A DNA stretch of 64,000 nt from Streptomyces albogriseolus (GTDB lineage Bacteria > Actinomycetota > Actinomycetes > Streptomycetales > Streptomycetaceae), in contig BMVA01000009.1 in the NCBI GenBank assembly GCA_014650475.1, forward strand, positions 124,001-188,000, read 5' to 3'. Position 1 is the stretch's first letter. The number at the start of each line of letters is the position of its first letter. The translations under genes were made by a program, and so were the position numbers. The notes beneath the pieces were generated by a model. It was not told where the DNA came from. It saw only the letters and a program-made list of their open reading frames with translations, and ran no database searches. Below are positions 41,211 through 49,306 of the stretch, in pieces.

Positions 41211-41966
41211 TCAGGCGGCCAGGCCCAGGGCCGCCATCCGCTTCGTGTGTGCCTCCGTGATGCGGGAGAACATGCGGCCCACCTCCGCCAGGTCGAAGCC
41301 GTCCGCGACGCCGCCCACGAGCATCGTCGACAGCGCGTCGCGGTCGGCGACCACCCGCTGGGACTGGGAGAGGGCCTCGCCCATCAGGCGGCGCGCCCAC
41401 AGGGCGAGCCGGCCGCCGACGCGCGGGTCGGCCTCGATGGCCGCGCGCACCTTCTCCACGGCGAAGCCGCCGTGCCCCGTGTCGTCCAGGACGGCCAGGA
41501 CCAGCGCGCGGGTGTCGGAGTCGAGGTGCGCCGCGACCTCGCGGTAGAAGTCGCTCGCGATGGAGTCGCCCACGTACGCCTTGACCAGGCCCTCCAGCCA
41601 GTCGGACGGCGCCGTCTGCTTGTGGAAGCCGTCGTAGGCGGACACGAACGGCTCCATGGCCTGCGTCGGCTCCTCGCCGATCTCGGCCAGCCGGTCCCGC
41701 AGCCGCTCGAAGTGGTGGAACTCGGCCGAGGCCATCTTCGCCAGCTCCGCCTTGTCCGCCATCGTGGGCGCCAGCTTGGCGTCCTCCGCGAGCCGCTCGA
41801 ACGCCGCCAGCTCCCCGTAGGCGAGCGCGCCGAGCAGATCCACGACAGCGGCACGGTACTGGGGGTCGGCGGAGGCGGCCGCCCAGTCCATGGCGGCGAC
41901 GCCGGTCTGCGCGGCAGGGGTCTCGGGGGTTTCCGCGGCGTTGTCAGGGCTGTCAGAGCTCGTCAT
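41211..41966 (-). CDS. Ferritin-like fold protein
   Basis: 251 residues from ATG 41966. Predicted four-helix bundle with Glu/His positions typical of ferritin-like or MiaE-like diiron proteins (GALAYGELAAFERLAED, KMASAEFHHFERLRDRLAEI). Corresponds in position to Rv3210c. Metal-binding set looks partial, so enzyme activity is uncertain. Divergent from the DEAD-box gene across a 294-bp gap. Confidence 0.8.
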   Translation of the reverse strand: MTSSDSPDNAAETPETPAAQTGVAAMDWAAASADPQYRAAVVDLLGALAYGELAAFERLAEDAKLAPTMADKAELAKMASAEFHHFERLRDRLAEIGEEPTQAMEPFVSAYDGFHKQTAPSDWLEGLVKAYVGDSIASDFYREVAAHLDSDTRALVLAVLDDTGHGGFAVEKVRAAIEADPRVGGRLALWARRLMGEALSQSQRVVADRDALSTMLVGGVADGFDLAEVGRMFSRITEAHTKRMAALGLAA

Positions 41967-42260
41967 GCAGCGCACAATAGCCCGCTCGGCCTGCCCCGGA
42001 AGGTCCTGGCCGATCAGTGTGACGACGACTACGTGACCAAATCGGCCATGGCGTGTGCGCGAATCCGGGGTATGGTGGTAATGCGCCTGCTGAGCACTCT
42101 GACGTACTCGGATGTGTTCGACGGGCCGCATGTATGAGGATGCCCGGTCGGTGGCCCGATCGGCTCCGACCCGACAGCCCTCTGTTCGTACGGCACATCG
42201 CGTACGTCATGCGGAGGGACACCTCAGCGGTACGAGCGCTCGAGCGTCGGCAGTGGTCCC

Positions 42261-44837
42261 GTGTCCTACGGCCTCGACCGTATGGCAGCCGTCGTCCCCG
42301 GCACGGTCCCTACACGACCCCCCGCGCTCGCCTCGCACCGCGCACACAGAAGAGGCAGCACCCTGACTACGACGTTCCGAGAGCTCGGGATCCTTCCCGA
42401 GACAGCCGAAGCCCTTGAAGCCGTCGGTATCACCACCCCCTTCCCCATCCAGGAGATGACGCTCCCCGTGGCCCTCACGGGCACGGACGTCATCGGCCAG
42501 GCCAAGACCGGCACCGGCAAGACGCTCGGCTTCGGTCTTCCGCTCCTCGAGCGGGTCACCGTCCCCGCCGACGTGGAGGCGGGCCGCGCGAAGCCCGAGG
42601 ACCTCACCGACACGCCGCAGGCGCTGGTCGTCGTCCCCACGCGCGAGTTGTGCACGCAGGTCACCAACGACCTGCTGACCGCCGGCAAGGTGCGCAACGT
42701 GCGCGTCACCGCGATCTACGGCGGCCGGGCCTACGAGCCGCAGGTCGAGGCGCTGAAGAAGGGCGTCGACGTGATCGTCGGCACCCCGGGCCGGCTGCTC
42801 GACCTCGCCGGGCAGAAGAAGCTCAACCTGTCCCACGTCAAGGCCCTCGTCCTCGACGAGGCCGACGAGATGCTCGACCTGGGCTTCCTGCCCGACGTCG
42901 AGAAGATCATCAACCTGCTTCCGGTGAAGCGGCAGACCATGCTGTTCTCGGCCACCATGCCGGGCGCGGTCATCGGTCTGGCCCGCCGCTACATGTCGCA
43001 GCCCACGCACATCCGCGCCACCGCGCCGGACGACGAGGGCGCCACGGTCGCGAACACCAAGCAGTTCGTCTACCGCGCGCACAACATGGACAAGCCCGAG
43101 ATGGTCGCGCGGATACTGCAGGCCGACGGCCGTGGCCTGGTCATGATCTTCTGCCGGACCAAGCGCACCGCCGCCGACCTGGCCGACCAGCTCAAGCAGC
43201 GCGGCTTCGCCTCCGGCGCGGTCCACGGCGACCTCGGCCAGGGCGCCCGCGAGCAGGCGCTGCGCGCCTTCCGCAACGGCAAGGTGGACGTGCTCGTCTG
43301 CACCGACGTGGCCGCGCGCGGCATCGACGTCGAGGGCGTCACGCACGTCATCAACTACCAGACGCCCGAGGACGAGAAGACGTACCTGCACCGCATCGGC
43401 CGCACCGGCCGCGCGGGCGCCAAGGGTACGGCGATCACGCTGGTCGACTGGGACGACATCCCGCGCTGGCAGCTGATCAACAAGGCGCTGGACCTGGGCC
43501 TGGGCGACCCGGCGGAGACCTACTCCACCTCTCCGCACCTGTACACGGACCTGGGCATCGCCGAGGGCACCAAGGGCACCCTGCCCCGTTCGGAGCGCAC
43601 CCGCGCCGGTCTGGACGCGGAGGAGATCGAGGACCTGGGCGAGGTCGGCGGTCGCGGACCGCGCGGACGCGGCGGCCGGGACGGCCGTGACGGGCGCCGC
43701 GGTTCCCGTCCCGAGCGTTCCGAGCGTTCCGAGCGTTCCGAGGAGCGTGAGGCGTCGACGCGTACGCCGCGCCGTCGTCGCCGTACCCGTGGCGGGGCGC
43801 CGCTCGACGAGGCGGGCTCCGGATCCGCCGCGCCGGCCGCCGTGGACGCCGGGGAGGCGGAGGCCGGCGAGGCCCCGCGCACCCCGCGCCGTCGCCGCCG
43901 CACCCGTGGCGGGGCCACCGCCGCCGTGAGCACGGCGGAGCAGGGGGCCGCGGAGGCCGCCGTCGACACGGCCGAGGGCCCGTCGGTGGAGACCGCCGAA
44001 GCCGCCGAGGCCGTCGAAAAGCCGCGCCGTCGCCGCACCCGCCGGTCGGCCGAGCAGGCTCCGGCCGTGACGGAGCAGCCGTCGGTCCCGGCGCCCGCCG
44101 CCGAGCCCGTCGTGGCCGAGTCCGTCGTGACCGAGACTGTCGTGGCGGAGCCCGCCCCGGCGGAGGACGCCGCGCCGCGCCGTCGCCGTACCCGCAAGGC
44201 GGCCCAGGCCGCCGAGACGGTGGCCGACATCGCCGAGGGCACGACGGAGACGGCCGAGACCGCGCCGAAGCGCACGCGGAAGGCCGCCGCGAAGGCGGAG
44301 ACCGCCGTCGACACCGCCGAAGGCACCGTCGAGGCGCCCGCCGAGGCCAAGCCGCGCCGCACCCGCAAGAAGGCGGTGGCGGTCGAGGCTGACGCCGCGG
44401 CCGAGGCCGCCGTGGCCGAGGAGAAGCCGAAGCGCACGCGGAAGACCGCGGCCAAGAAGGCCGAGGCCGCCGTGGACACGGCCGAAGGCGCCGAGGCCAC
44501 GCCGCGTCGCCGGACCCGTAAGGCCGCCGAGGCCGTGGAGATCCCGGCCCAGGCCACGCCGGAGGCCGAGGAGAAGCCGAAGCGCACGCGGAAGACCGCG
44601 GCCAAGAAGGCCGAGGCCGCCGTGGACACGGCCGAGGGCGCCGAGGCCGCGCCGCGCCGCACCCGCAAGACGGTGCCCGCGCAGACCGCCCCGGAAGGGG
44701 AGGTCGCCGAGGCCGCCGCGCCGCGTCGCCGCACCCGCAAGGCCGCCGCGTCCGCGCCGGAGGCCACGGAGACGGCGGAGCCGAAGGCGCGCCGCACCCG
44801 TAAGGCCGCAGCCCCTGCGGACGCCGCGGAGAGCTGA
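42261..44837 (+). CDS. DEAD-box RNA helicase with long basic C-terminal tail
   Basis: 858 residues if started at GTG 42261; the conserved protein begins about LTTTFRELGILPETAEALEA. There is a CTG at 42363 with GAAGAGG upstream that would be a better, though non-canonical, start. Helicase motifs: Q motif PFPIQEM, AKTGTGKT, PTRELCTQ, GTPGRLLD, VLDEADEML, SATMPG, and HRIGRTGRAGAKG in the second RecA domain. Residues 450-858 are Ala/Glu-rich with many RRRRTRK/KRTRK patches, histone-like and likely RNA-binding. Equivalent to mycobacterial rhlE (Rv3211). Role in RNA remodelling or cold adaptation. Confidence 0.92.
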   Translation: MSYGLDRMAAVVPGTVPTRPPALASHRAHRRGSTLTTTFRELGILPETAEALEAVGITTPFPIQEMTLPVALTGTDVIGQAKTGTGKTLGFGLPLLERVTVPADVEAGRAKPEDLTDTPQALVVVPTRELCTQVTNDLLTAGKVRNVRVTAIYGGRAYEPQVEALKKGVDVIVGTPGRLLDLAGQKKLNLSHVKALVLDEADEMLDLGFLPDVEKIINLLPVKRQTMLFSATMPGAVIGLARRYMSQPTHIRATAPDDEGATVANTKQFVYRAHNMDKPEMVARILQADGRGLVMIFCRTKRTAADLADQLKQRGFASGAVHGDLGQGAREQALRAFRNGKVDVLVCTDVAARGIDVEGVTHVINYQTPEDEKTYLHRIGRTGRAGAKGTAITLVDWDDIPRWQLINKALDLGLGDPAETYSTSPHLYTDLGIAEGTKGTLPRSERTRAGLDAEEIEDLGEVGGRGPRGRGGRDGRDGRRGSRPERSERSERSEEREASTRTPRRRRRTRGGAPLDEAGSGSAAPAAVDAGEAEAGEAPRTPRRRRRTRGGATAAVSTAEQGAAEAAVDTAEGPSVETAEAAEAVEKPRRRRTRRSAEQAPAVTEQPSVPAPAAEPVVAESVVTETVVAEPAPAEDAAPRRRRTRKAAQAAETVADIAEGTTETAETAPKRTRKAAAKAETAVDTAEGTVEAPAEAKPRRTRKKAVAVEADAAAEAAVAEEKPKRTRKTAAKKAEAAVDTAEGAEATPRRRTRKAAEAVEIPAQATPEAEEKPKRTRKTAAKKAEAAVDTAEGAEAAPRRTRKTVPAQTAPEGEVAEAAAPRRRTRKAAASAPEATETAEPKARRTRKAAAPADAAES
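44415..44648 (+). repeat. 84-bp direct repeat in DEAD-box helicase tail
   Basis: Segments 44415-44498 and 44565-44648 are identical except at one base (44486 A, 44636 G), 150 bp apart, encoding EEKPKRTRKTAAKKAEAAVD and the following TAEGAEA. The near-identity, including synonymous positions, indicates recent internal duplication. Confidence 0.9.
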
Positions 44838-44848
44838 CACCGCACCGA

Positions 44849-44891
44849 CGCCGACGGCCCGGTCCCCGCTCAGGGGGCCGGGCCGTCGGCG
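44849..44891 (+). terminator. Terminator after DEAD-box helicase
   Basis: 14-bp perfect outer stem (44849-44862 with 44878-44891) plus inner CCCC/GGGG pairs; ends 27 bp before the next start codon. Confidence 0.8.
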
Positions 44892-44917
44892 TGTGCGCAC
44901 CCGCTACCCTCACCCGG

Positions 44918-45790
44918 GTGATCACCACCTCCTCCCCCGCTCGTCTCCCCGAGCTCCTCCCTCGCCGACTCCCCACCGAGCGGGGCGAGTTCGCCGTCCT
45001 GGACGTGTCGCCGGCCGCCGGTGTCCCGGTGCGGGGGACCGTGCTGCTGCTGCCCGGCTACACCGGCAGCAAGGAGGACTTCACGCTGGTCCTCGAGCCG
45101 CTCGCCGCGCGCGGCTACCGTGCCGTCGCCGTGGACGGACGCGGCCAGCACGGCTCGGACGGCCCCGCGGACGACGAATCCGCCTACGCACAGGACGAGT
45201 TGGCGAAGGACGTAGGGGCGCAGGCACGCGCGGTGGGCGCACCCGTGCATCTCGTCGGGCATTCGATGGGCGGTCAGATCGCCCGCGCGGCCGTGCTGCT
45301 GGACCACTCCCCGTTCCGCTCGCTGACGCTCGTCTCCTCGGGCGCCGCGCGCATCTCCGTCTCGCAGGAGCAGCGGGTGACGCTGCTGCGGGACGCCCTC
45401 GCGGTGATGTCGATGGAGGAGTGCTGGGAGGCGATCCTGGCGATGGGCCCGCCGGAGGAAGTGGGCGGCCCCGCCCGGGGAATCGGCGGCCCGGAACTGC
45501 TCCGGAAGCGCTGGCTGAGCACCAAACCCGCTCAACTACTGTCCGTCGGGAGGCAGTTGTGCGTGGAGCCGGACCGGGTCGCGGAACTGGCCGCCGTCCC
45601 GCTGCCGTTCCATGTGCTCTCCGGCTCGCACGACGACACCTGGCCGGTCCCGGACCTCGACGCCATGGCCCGCCGTCTGGGGGCCCGTCGCACGGTGGTC
45701 GACGGCGCGGGCCACACCCCCATGACCGACCACCCCACCCCCACGGCGCAGTCCCTCGCCGACTTCTTCGACACCTTGGCGGTCCGATGA
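44918..45790 (+). CDS. Alpha/beta hydrolase
   Basis: 290 residues from GTG 44918. LLLPGYTGSKEDF oxyanion strand, HLVGHSMGGQIA nucleophile elbow, LSGSHDDTWPVPD acid, and DGAGHTPMTDHP histidine: complete triad. Likely a lysophospholipase or esterase-type hydrolase. Its TGA overlaps the ATG of the following lipoprotein gene (ATGA). Confidence 0.88.
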   Translation: MITTSSPARLPELLPRRLPTERGEFAVLDVSPAAGVPVRGTVLLLPGYTGSKEDFTLVLEPLAARGYRAVAVDGRGQHGSDGPADDESAYAQDELAKDVGAQARAVGAPVHLVGHSMGGQIARAAVLLDHSPFRSLTLVSSGAARISVSQEQRVTLLRDALAVMSMEECWEAILAMGPPEEVGGPARGIGGPELLRKRWLSTKPAQLLSVGRQLCVEPDRVAELAAVPLPFHVLSGSHDDTWPVPDLDAMARRLGARRTVVDGAGHTPMTDHPTPTAQSLADFFDTLAVR

Positions 45791-46260
45791 ATCACGCCCG
45801 CAGTGCGGCCGTGCTCGCCCTGCTCGTGGCGGCCGTCGGCTGCACGTCGGAGGCGGACGCCCCCGAGCGTCCAGCCTCTTCGCCTCCAGCCGCCACGGCC
45901 GGCAGCGGTCCCGCCCCACGGCAGAGCACCCCGGTGACCCCGCCGCAGCTCGGCAGCACGGCCGGCGCGCACGGTCCCGCCCGCGGCAACGCGGCCTTCC
46001 GCTACGCGGCCGGCGCCCGGGGCGAGGCCTTGACCGTCGCGGTCAGCTGCCAGGGCGACGGGACCCTCCGGATACGGATACCCGTGCTGGGCGCGGCCTT
46101 CCCGGTCGAGTGCGGCACCGGGGAATCCGACGCGACGGGCGCCGGCTTCGACCTCCCGGCCGCCCACCTTGCCGGAACGGTGCACGTGACCGCGCCGCCC
46201 GGCGTGACCTGGGCTGTCGCCGTGGGCCGGGGCGAGTCCGCGGAGACCCCGCCCGTCTAG
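45787..46260 (+). CDS. Putative lipoprotein
   Basis: 157 residues from ATG 45787, overlapping the preceding stop. Signal peptide NHARSAAVLALLVAAVGC with lipobox VAAVGC, then a Pro/Ser/Ala linker and a small beta-rich domain with two cysteines (VSCQGDG, FPVECGTG) that could form a disulfide. Surface-exposed; function unknown. Its stop TAG shares a CTAG with the convergent NYN gene stop. Confidence 0.75.
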   Translation: MNHARSAAVLALLVAAVGCTSEADAPERPASSPPAATAGSGPAPRQSTPVTPPQLGSTAGAHGPARGNAAFRYAAGARGEALTVAVSCQGDGTLRIRIPVLGAAFPVECGTGESDATGAGFDLPAAHLAGTVHVTAPPGVTWAVAVGRGESAETPPV

Positions 46261-47150
46261 TACTGCGCCTGAAGGTGGTCCCAGAAGCCGTCGCGGAGGG
46301 CGCGGCGGAGGTCGGCCTGGCCGCGCAGGGAGTACTGGAGGAGGCCCTCGGCCTCGACCAGGAGGTCCTGGTCGACGGAGCCGGGCAGGTACGGGTGGCC
46401 GGGGAGCAGCTCCATCATGGTGTCGCGGCCGCGCGAGACCAGCCACTTCGCGGCGATCTGCGCGCCGACGAAGCGGACGTCCTCGCGGGCGGGCCGGCCG
46501 CCCGCCGGTTCGTACGCGGGCGCCGTGCGCCGGGAGACGTACGGCTTGAAGAAGTCCAGGTCGAGGGTGCGCTGGCTGTCGACCTCCCAGAGCAGCGGCT
46601 CGGCCTGGTTGCGGCCCTCGGGCGCCTCGATGCCCCACAGGTGGACGCGGGCGCCGTAGCCCTGGGCCGCCTCGACGGCGGAGACCAGGTCCTCGTCGCC
46701 GCCGAGCAGCGCCGCGTCGCTGATGGCGCGGTGCCGGGCCAGTGACTCCAGGTCGGAGCGGATCAGGGAGTCGACGCCCTTCTGCTGGTTGTTGGCGTTG
46801 AGGTTGCCGAGGCGGACCTTGACGTCGGGCAGAGCGGCGATGGACTGCTGCTCGGCGGTGTGGATACGGCGCCGGGCGCCGTCGTACCAGTAGACGCGCA
46901 GCAGCCTGCTGTCGGCGAAGATGGTGCGGGCACGGTCGATGAGCGCGTCGATCAGCCCCTCGGCGTCGAGGTCGAAGGCGCGGCGGTCCTCCGTCCCCGC
47001 GACGAGCCGCCCCGCGGCCGCGTAGAGGTAGCCGGCGTCCACGAAGATCGCGTGCGTCGAGGGCGTCTTGGCCACCTCGGCGAGCATGCGCTGGAGCAGC
47101 TCGTTCGTGCGGTCGATACGGGCGTGCAAGGCCGCGGTGTCGTCGTTCAT
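46257..47150 (-). CDS. NYN-domain (PIN-like) putative ribonuclease
   Basis: 297 residues from ATG 47150; a GTG immediately before it is an alternative. NYN-type acidic residues: HAIFVDAGYLYAA (first Asp), QKGVDSLIRSDLESLA (second) and SDAALLGGDEDLVSAVEAAQ (third), matching the LabA/NYN nuclease fold. A C-terminal helical region follows. RNA substrate unknown. Confidence 0.88.
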   Translation of the reverse strand: MNDDTAALHARIDRTNELLQRMLAEVAKTPSTHAIFVDAGYLYAAAGRLVAGTEDRRAFDLDAEGLIDALIDRARTIFADSRLLRVYWYDGARRRIHTAEQQSIAALPDVKVRLGNLNANNQQKGVDSLIRSDLESLARHRAISDAALLGGDEDLVSAVEAAQGYGARVHLWGIEAPEGRNQAEPLLWEVDSQRTLDLDFFKPYVSRRTAPAYEPAGGRPAREDVRFVGAQIAAKWLVSRGRDTMMELLPGHPYLPGSVDQDLLVEAEGLLQYSLRGQADLRRALRDGFWDHLQAQY

Positions 47151-47204
47151 CACCTCTCATTGTCCCGCCGGTCACGCTACGAACACAACCGGTCCCGGTC
47201 GGTC

Positions 47205-47275
47205 CCGTTCGAAAACCTTACCCGTCAGTATTTAGCCGATCGAAAATTTTCCTTAGCGTAGGGAATGTTTGCACC
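47205..47275. other. AT-rich island upstream of small gene
   Basis: A roughly 70-bp stretch much richer in A/T than its surroundings, including GAAAATTTTC and TATTTAGCC. It precedes the SigR-type promoter and separates it from the divergent NYN gene. It may be a binding region for an AT-preferring protein, or the NYN promoter. Confidence 0.4.
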
Positions 47276-47287
47276 ACACAGCCCGTT
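47261..47287 (+). promoter_or_regulatory. SigR-type promoter for 50-residue gene
   Basis: GGGAAT (47261-47266), an exact 18-bp spacer and GTT (47285-47287). Third perfect GGAAT-N18-GTT in this window; predicted transcript start near 47293, about 85 nt before the TTG start of the small gene. Confidence 0.7.
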
Positions 47288-47377
47288 GAACCCTGTGCCG
47301 CACACGGGCCCGTCCGGTCCGTGTGCCTTCACCAGTAGTTCTCCTTCAGGAGGATGACCAGACGAAGGGAGAAGCCC

Positions 47378-47530
47378 TTGCGCTTCGAAATCATGCGACT
47401 CGACGACATCGACGGCACCGCCGTGGACTCGACCGTCGTGGACGCCGCCTCCGTCAACCGCATCGTTCAGCAGGCTGCCGCCGTGGGGCAGCGTCTGTGG
47501 ATCCGCCCGGCCGACACACCGGCCTCGTAA
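47378..47530 (+). CDS. Conserved 50-residue protein with TTG start
   Basis: TTG 47378 preceded by GAAGGGAG encodes MRFEIMRLDDIDGTAVDSTV followed by VDAASVNRIVQQAAAVGQRL and WIRPADTPAS. It has good Streptomyces codon bias and a hydrophobic/acidic amphipathic pattern, and is likely a real small gene. I recall similar short proteins in Streptomyces but no function. No cysteines. Alone between the NYN and MarC genes, with its own SigR-type promoter and a terminator downstream. Confidence 0.7.
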   Translation: MRFEIMRLDDIDGTAVDSTVVDAASVNRIVQQAAAVGQRLWIRPADTPAS

Positions 47531-47592
47531 CTCCCGCACCGCGGGCCGGCGGCCGTACGAGCCGCTTCCCGGTGCACTGTTCGCATGCTTGA

Positions 47593-47625
47593 GGAGCCCC
47601 CGTACCACTCGGGTACGGGGGCTCC
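47593..47625. terminator. Terminator between small gene and marC-like gene
   Basis: Perfect 14-bp stem (47593-47606 with 47612-47625), 5-nt loop, between convergent genes. Confidence 0.85.
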
Positions 47626-47645
47626 GGTGTGCGCGCGGCCGGACG

Positions 47646-48251
47646 TCAGGCGCCCTGGATCACCTGGGTGACGCCGTTGATGATCTGCTGCACGGCGATG
47701 GCGGAGAGCATCATGCCCGCGAGCCGCGTCACCAGGACCACGCCGCCGTCCTTGATGACCCGGATGATCAGCAGCGAGTAGCGCATCACCAGCCACAGGA
47801 CGACATGGATGGCGAGGATCGCCGACCACACGGAGACCTGCCCCGCCACGCTGTCGGCCTTCTCCACGGCGAGGATGACCGACACGATCGCGCCCGGCCC
47901 CGCCAGCAGCGGCATGCCCAGCGGGACCAGCGCGACGTTGACGTCCTTGGTCTGCTTCGGCTCGTCGGTCTTGCCGGTGAGCAGGTCCAGCGCGATCAGC
48001 AGGAGCAGCAGTCCGCCGGCGATCATCAGCGCCGGTATGGAGACGTGCAGGTAGTCCAGGATCTGATGGCCGAGCAGACCGAAGACGACGATCACACCGC
48101 CCGCCACGCAGACGGCCTGGAAGGCCATGTGCCGCTGCGCCTTGGCCGGACGGCCCGCGGTCAGCGCGAGGAAGATCGGGGTGATCCCAGGGGGATCCAT
48201 GATGACAAAAAGGGTGAGGAAGAGAGAGCCGAAGACGGCGACGTCGAACAT
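47646..48251 (-). CDS. MarC-family membrane protein
   Basis: 201 residues from ATG 48251. Six hydrophobic segments in MarC/NAAT pattern: LFLTLFVIMDPPGITPIFLA, VAGGVIVVFGLLGHQILDYL, LMIAGGLLLLLIALDLL, then GMPLLAGPGAIVSVILAVEK. The DPPG and GPG motifs are characteristic. Function of MarC is not settled (not antibiotic resistance as the name implies). Confidence 0.9.
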   Translation of the reverse strand: MFDVAVFGSLFLTLFVIMDPPGITPIFLALTAGRPAKAQRHMAFQAVCVAGGVIVVFGLLGHQILDYLHVSIPALMIAGGLLLLLIALDLLTGKTDEPKQTKDVNVALVPLGMPLLAGPGAIVSVILAVEKADSVAGQVSVWSAILAIHVVLWLVMRYSLLIIRVIKDGGVVLVTRLAGMMLSAIAVQQIINGVTQVIQGA

Positions 48252-48328
48252 GACTGCCTAGCGCGAGAACGGAAGGGTGAAAGGAAAGGGTGAGAGCGGG
48301 ACGGCGGACCCGGCGGTCCTCGCCGGGA

Positions 48329-49189
48329 TCAGACCGATCCGCCGGTCCCCGGCACCGGGAACGCCCCGGTCGCGCGCCGTGTGATCTCGCCGTAGACCTC
48401 GGGGTCCGTGGAGAACTCGCCGAGGACGCAGGCCTTCCGGCTGCCGTGGTAGTCGCTCGACCCGGTCACCAGCAGCCCCAGCTCGCCCGCCAGGCCGCGC
48501 AGCCGCGTCCGGGTGTCGGGGTCGTGGTCCATGTGGTCGACCTCGATGCCGTCGAGTCCGGCCGCGGCCAGCTCCGCGATCGCGGACTCCGGCACGGTCC
48601 TGCCCCGCTTGACCGCGGCCGGGTGCGCGAAGACGGTGACGCCGCCCGCGTTCTTCACCAGCCGCACGGCCTCGAAGGGGTCGGTCTCGTGCTTCGGCAC
48701 GTACGCCCGGCCGCCGTCGGCCAGCCACTCGGGCGTGAAGGCGTCGCTCACGCTTCCCACCACGCCGAGCTCGACCAGCGCGCTGGCCACGTGCGGGCGG
48801 CCCACCGAGCCGTCGCCGGCGATGCGCGCGACCTGCTCCCAGGTGACGGGCACGCCCAGCGCGTTCAGCTTGGCGATCATGCCCTTGGCGCGCGGCACCC
48901 GGTCGTCCCGGACCAGCTCGCGCTCGGCGAGCAGGGCGGGCTCCTCGGGGTCGAAGAGGTAGGCCAGCAGATGCATGCTGACGCCGTCGAGGCGGCAGGA
49001 GAGCTCGGCGCCGGTGACCAGGGTGAGGCCCTGGGGCAGCGCCGCGAGCGCATCGGTGTGGCCGCGCGTGGTGTCGTGGTCGGTGAGGGCCACGACGTCG
49101 AGTCCGGCCGCGGCGGCCTTGCGGACCAGCTCGGCCGGGGTGTCCGTGCCGTCGGACGCGGTGGAGTGGGTGTGCAGGTCGATGCGCAC
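48329..49189 (-). CDS. PHP-domain phosphoesterase
   Basis: 286 residues from GTG 49189 (VRIDLHTHSTASDGTDTPAE); a TTG five codons earlier is unlikely. PHP metal sites: DLHTHST, LTDHDTTRGH, GAELSC, HPAAVKRG, GSSDYHGSRK. Related to RNase AM/YciV-type enzymes that act on 3',5'-bisphosphonucleotides or RNA 5' ends. Lies 77 bp upstream of marC on the same strand. Confidence 0.88.
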   Translation of the reverse strand: MRIDLHTHSTASDGTDTPAELVRKAAAAGLDVVALTDHDTTRGHTDALAALPQGLTLVTGAELSCRLDGVSMHLLAYLFDPEEPALLAERELVRDDRVPRAKGMIAKLNALGVPVTWEQVARIAGDGSVGRPHVASALVELGVVGSVSDAFTPEWLADGGRAYVPKHETDPFEAVRLVKNAGGVTVFAHPAAVKRGRTVPESAIAELAAAGLDGIEVDHMDHDPDTRTRLRGLAGELGLLVTGSSDYHGSRKACVLGEFSTDPEVYGEITRRATGAFPVPGTGGSV

Positions 49190-49306
49190 GACGCGGTACT
49201 CCAAGCGGGACGGACGGATGGGGACGCTCCAGGATAACCGGATTTCCGGCCACCGCTGTCACACCCGAACCCGTTGAGCGCCCCCTACATCACCGGCCGC
49301 GCCCGG

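Noticed and set aside
42207-44900. 897-codon minus-strand frame over the DEAD-box gene
   Set aside because: Antisense to a well-conserved helicase; Gly/Arg/Leu repeats mirror the KR-rich tail.
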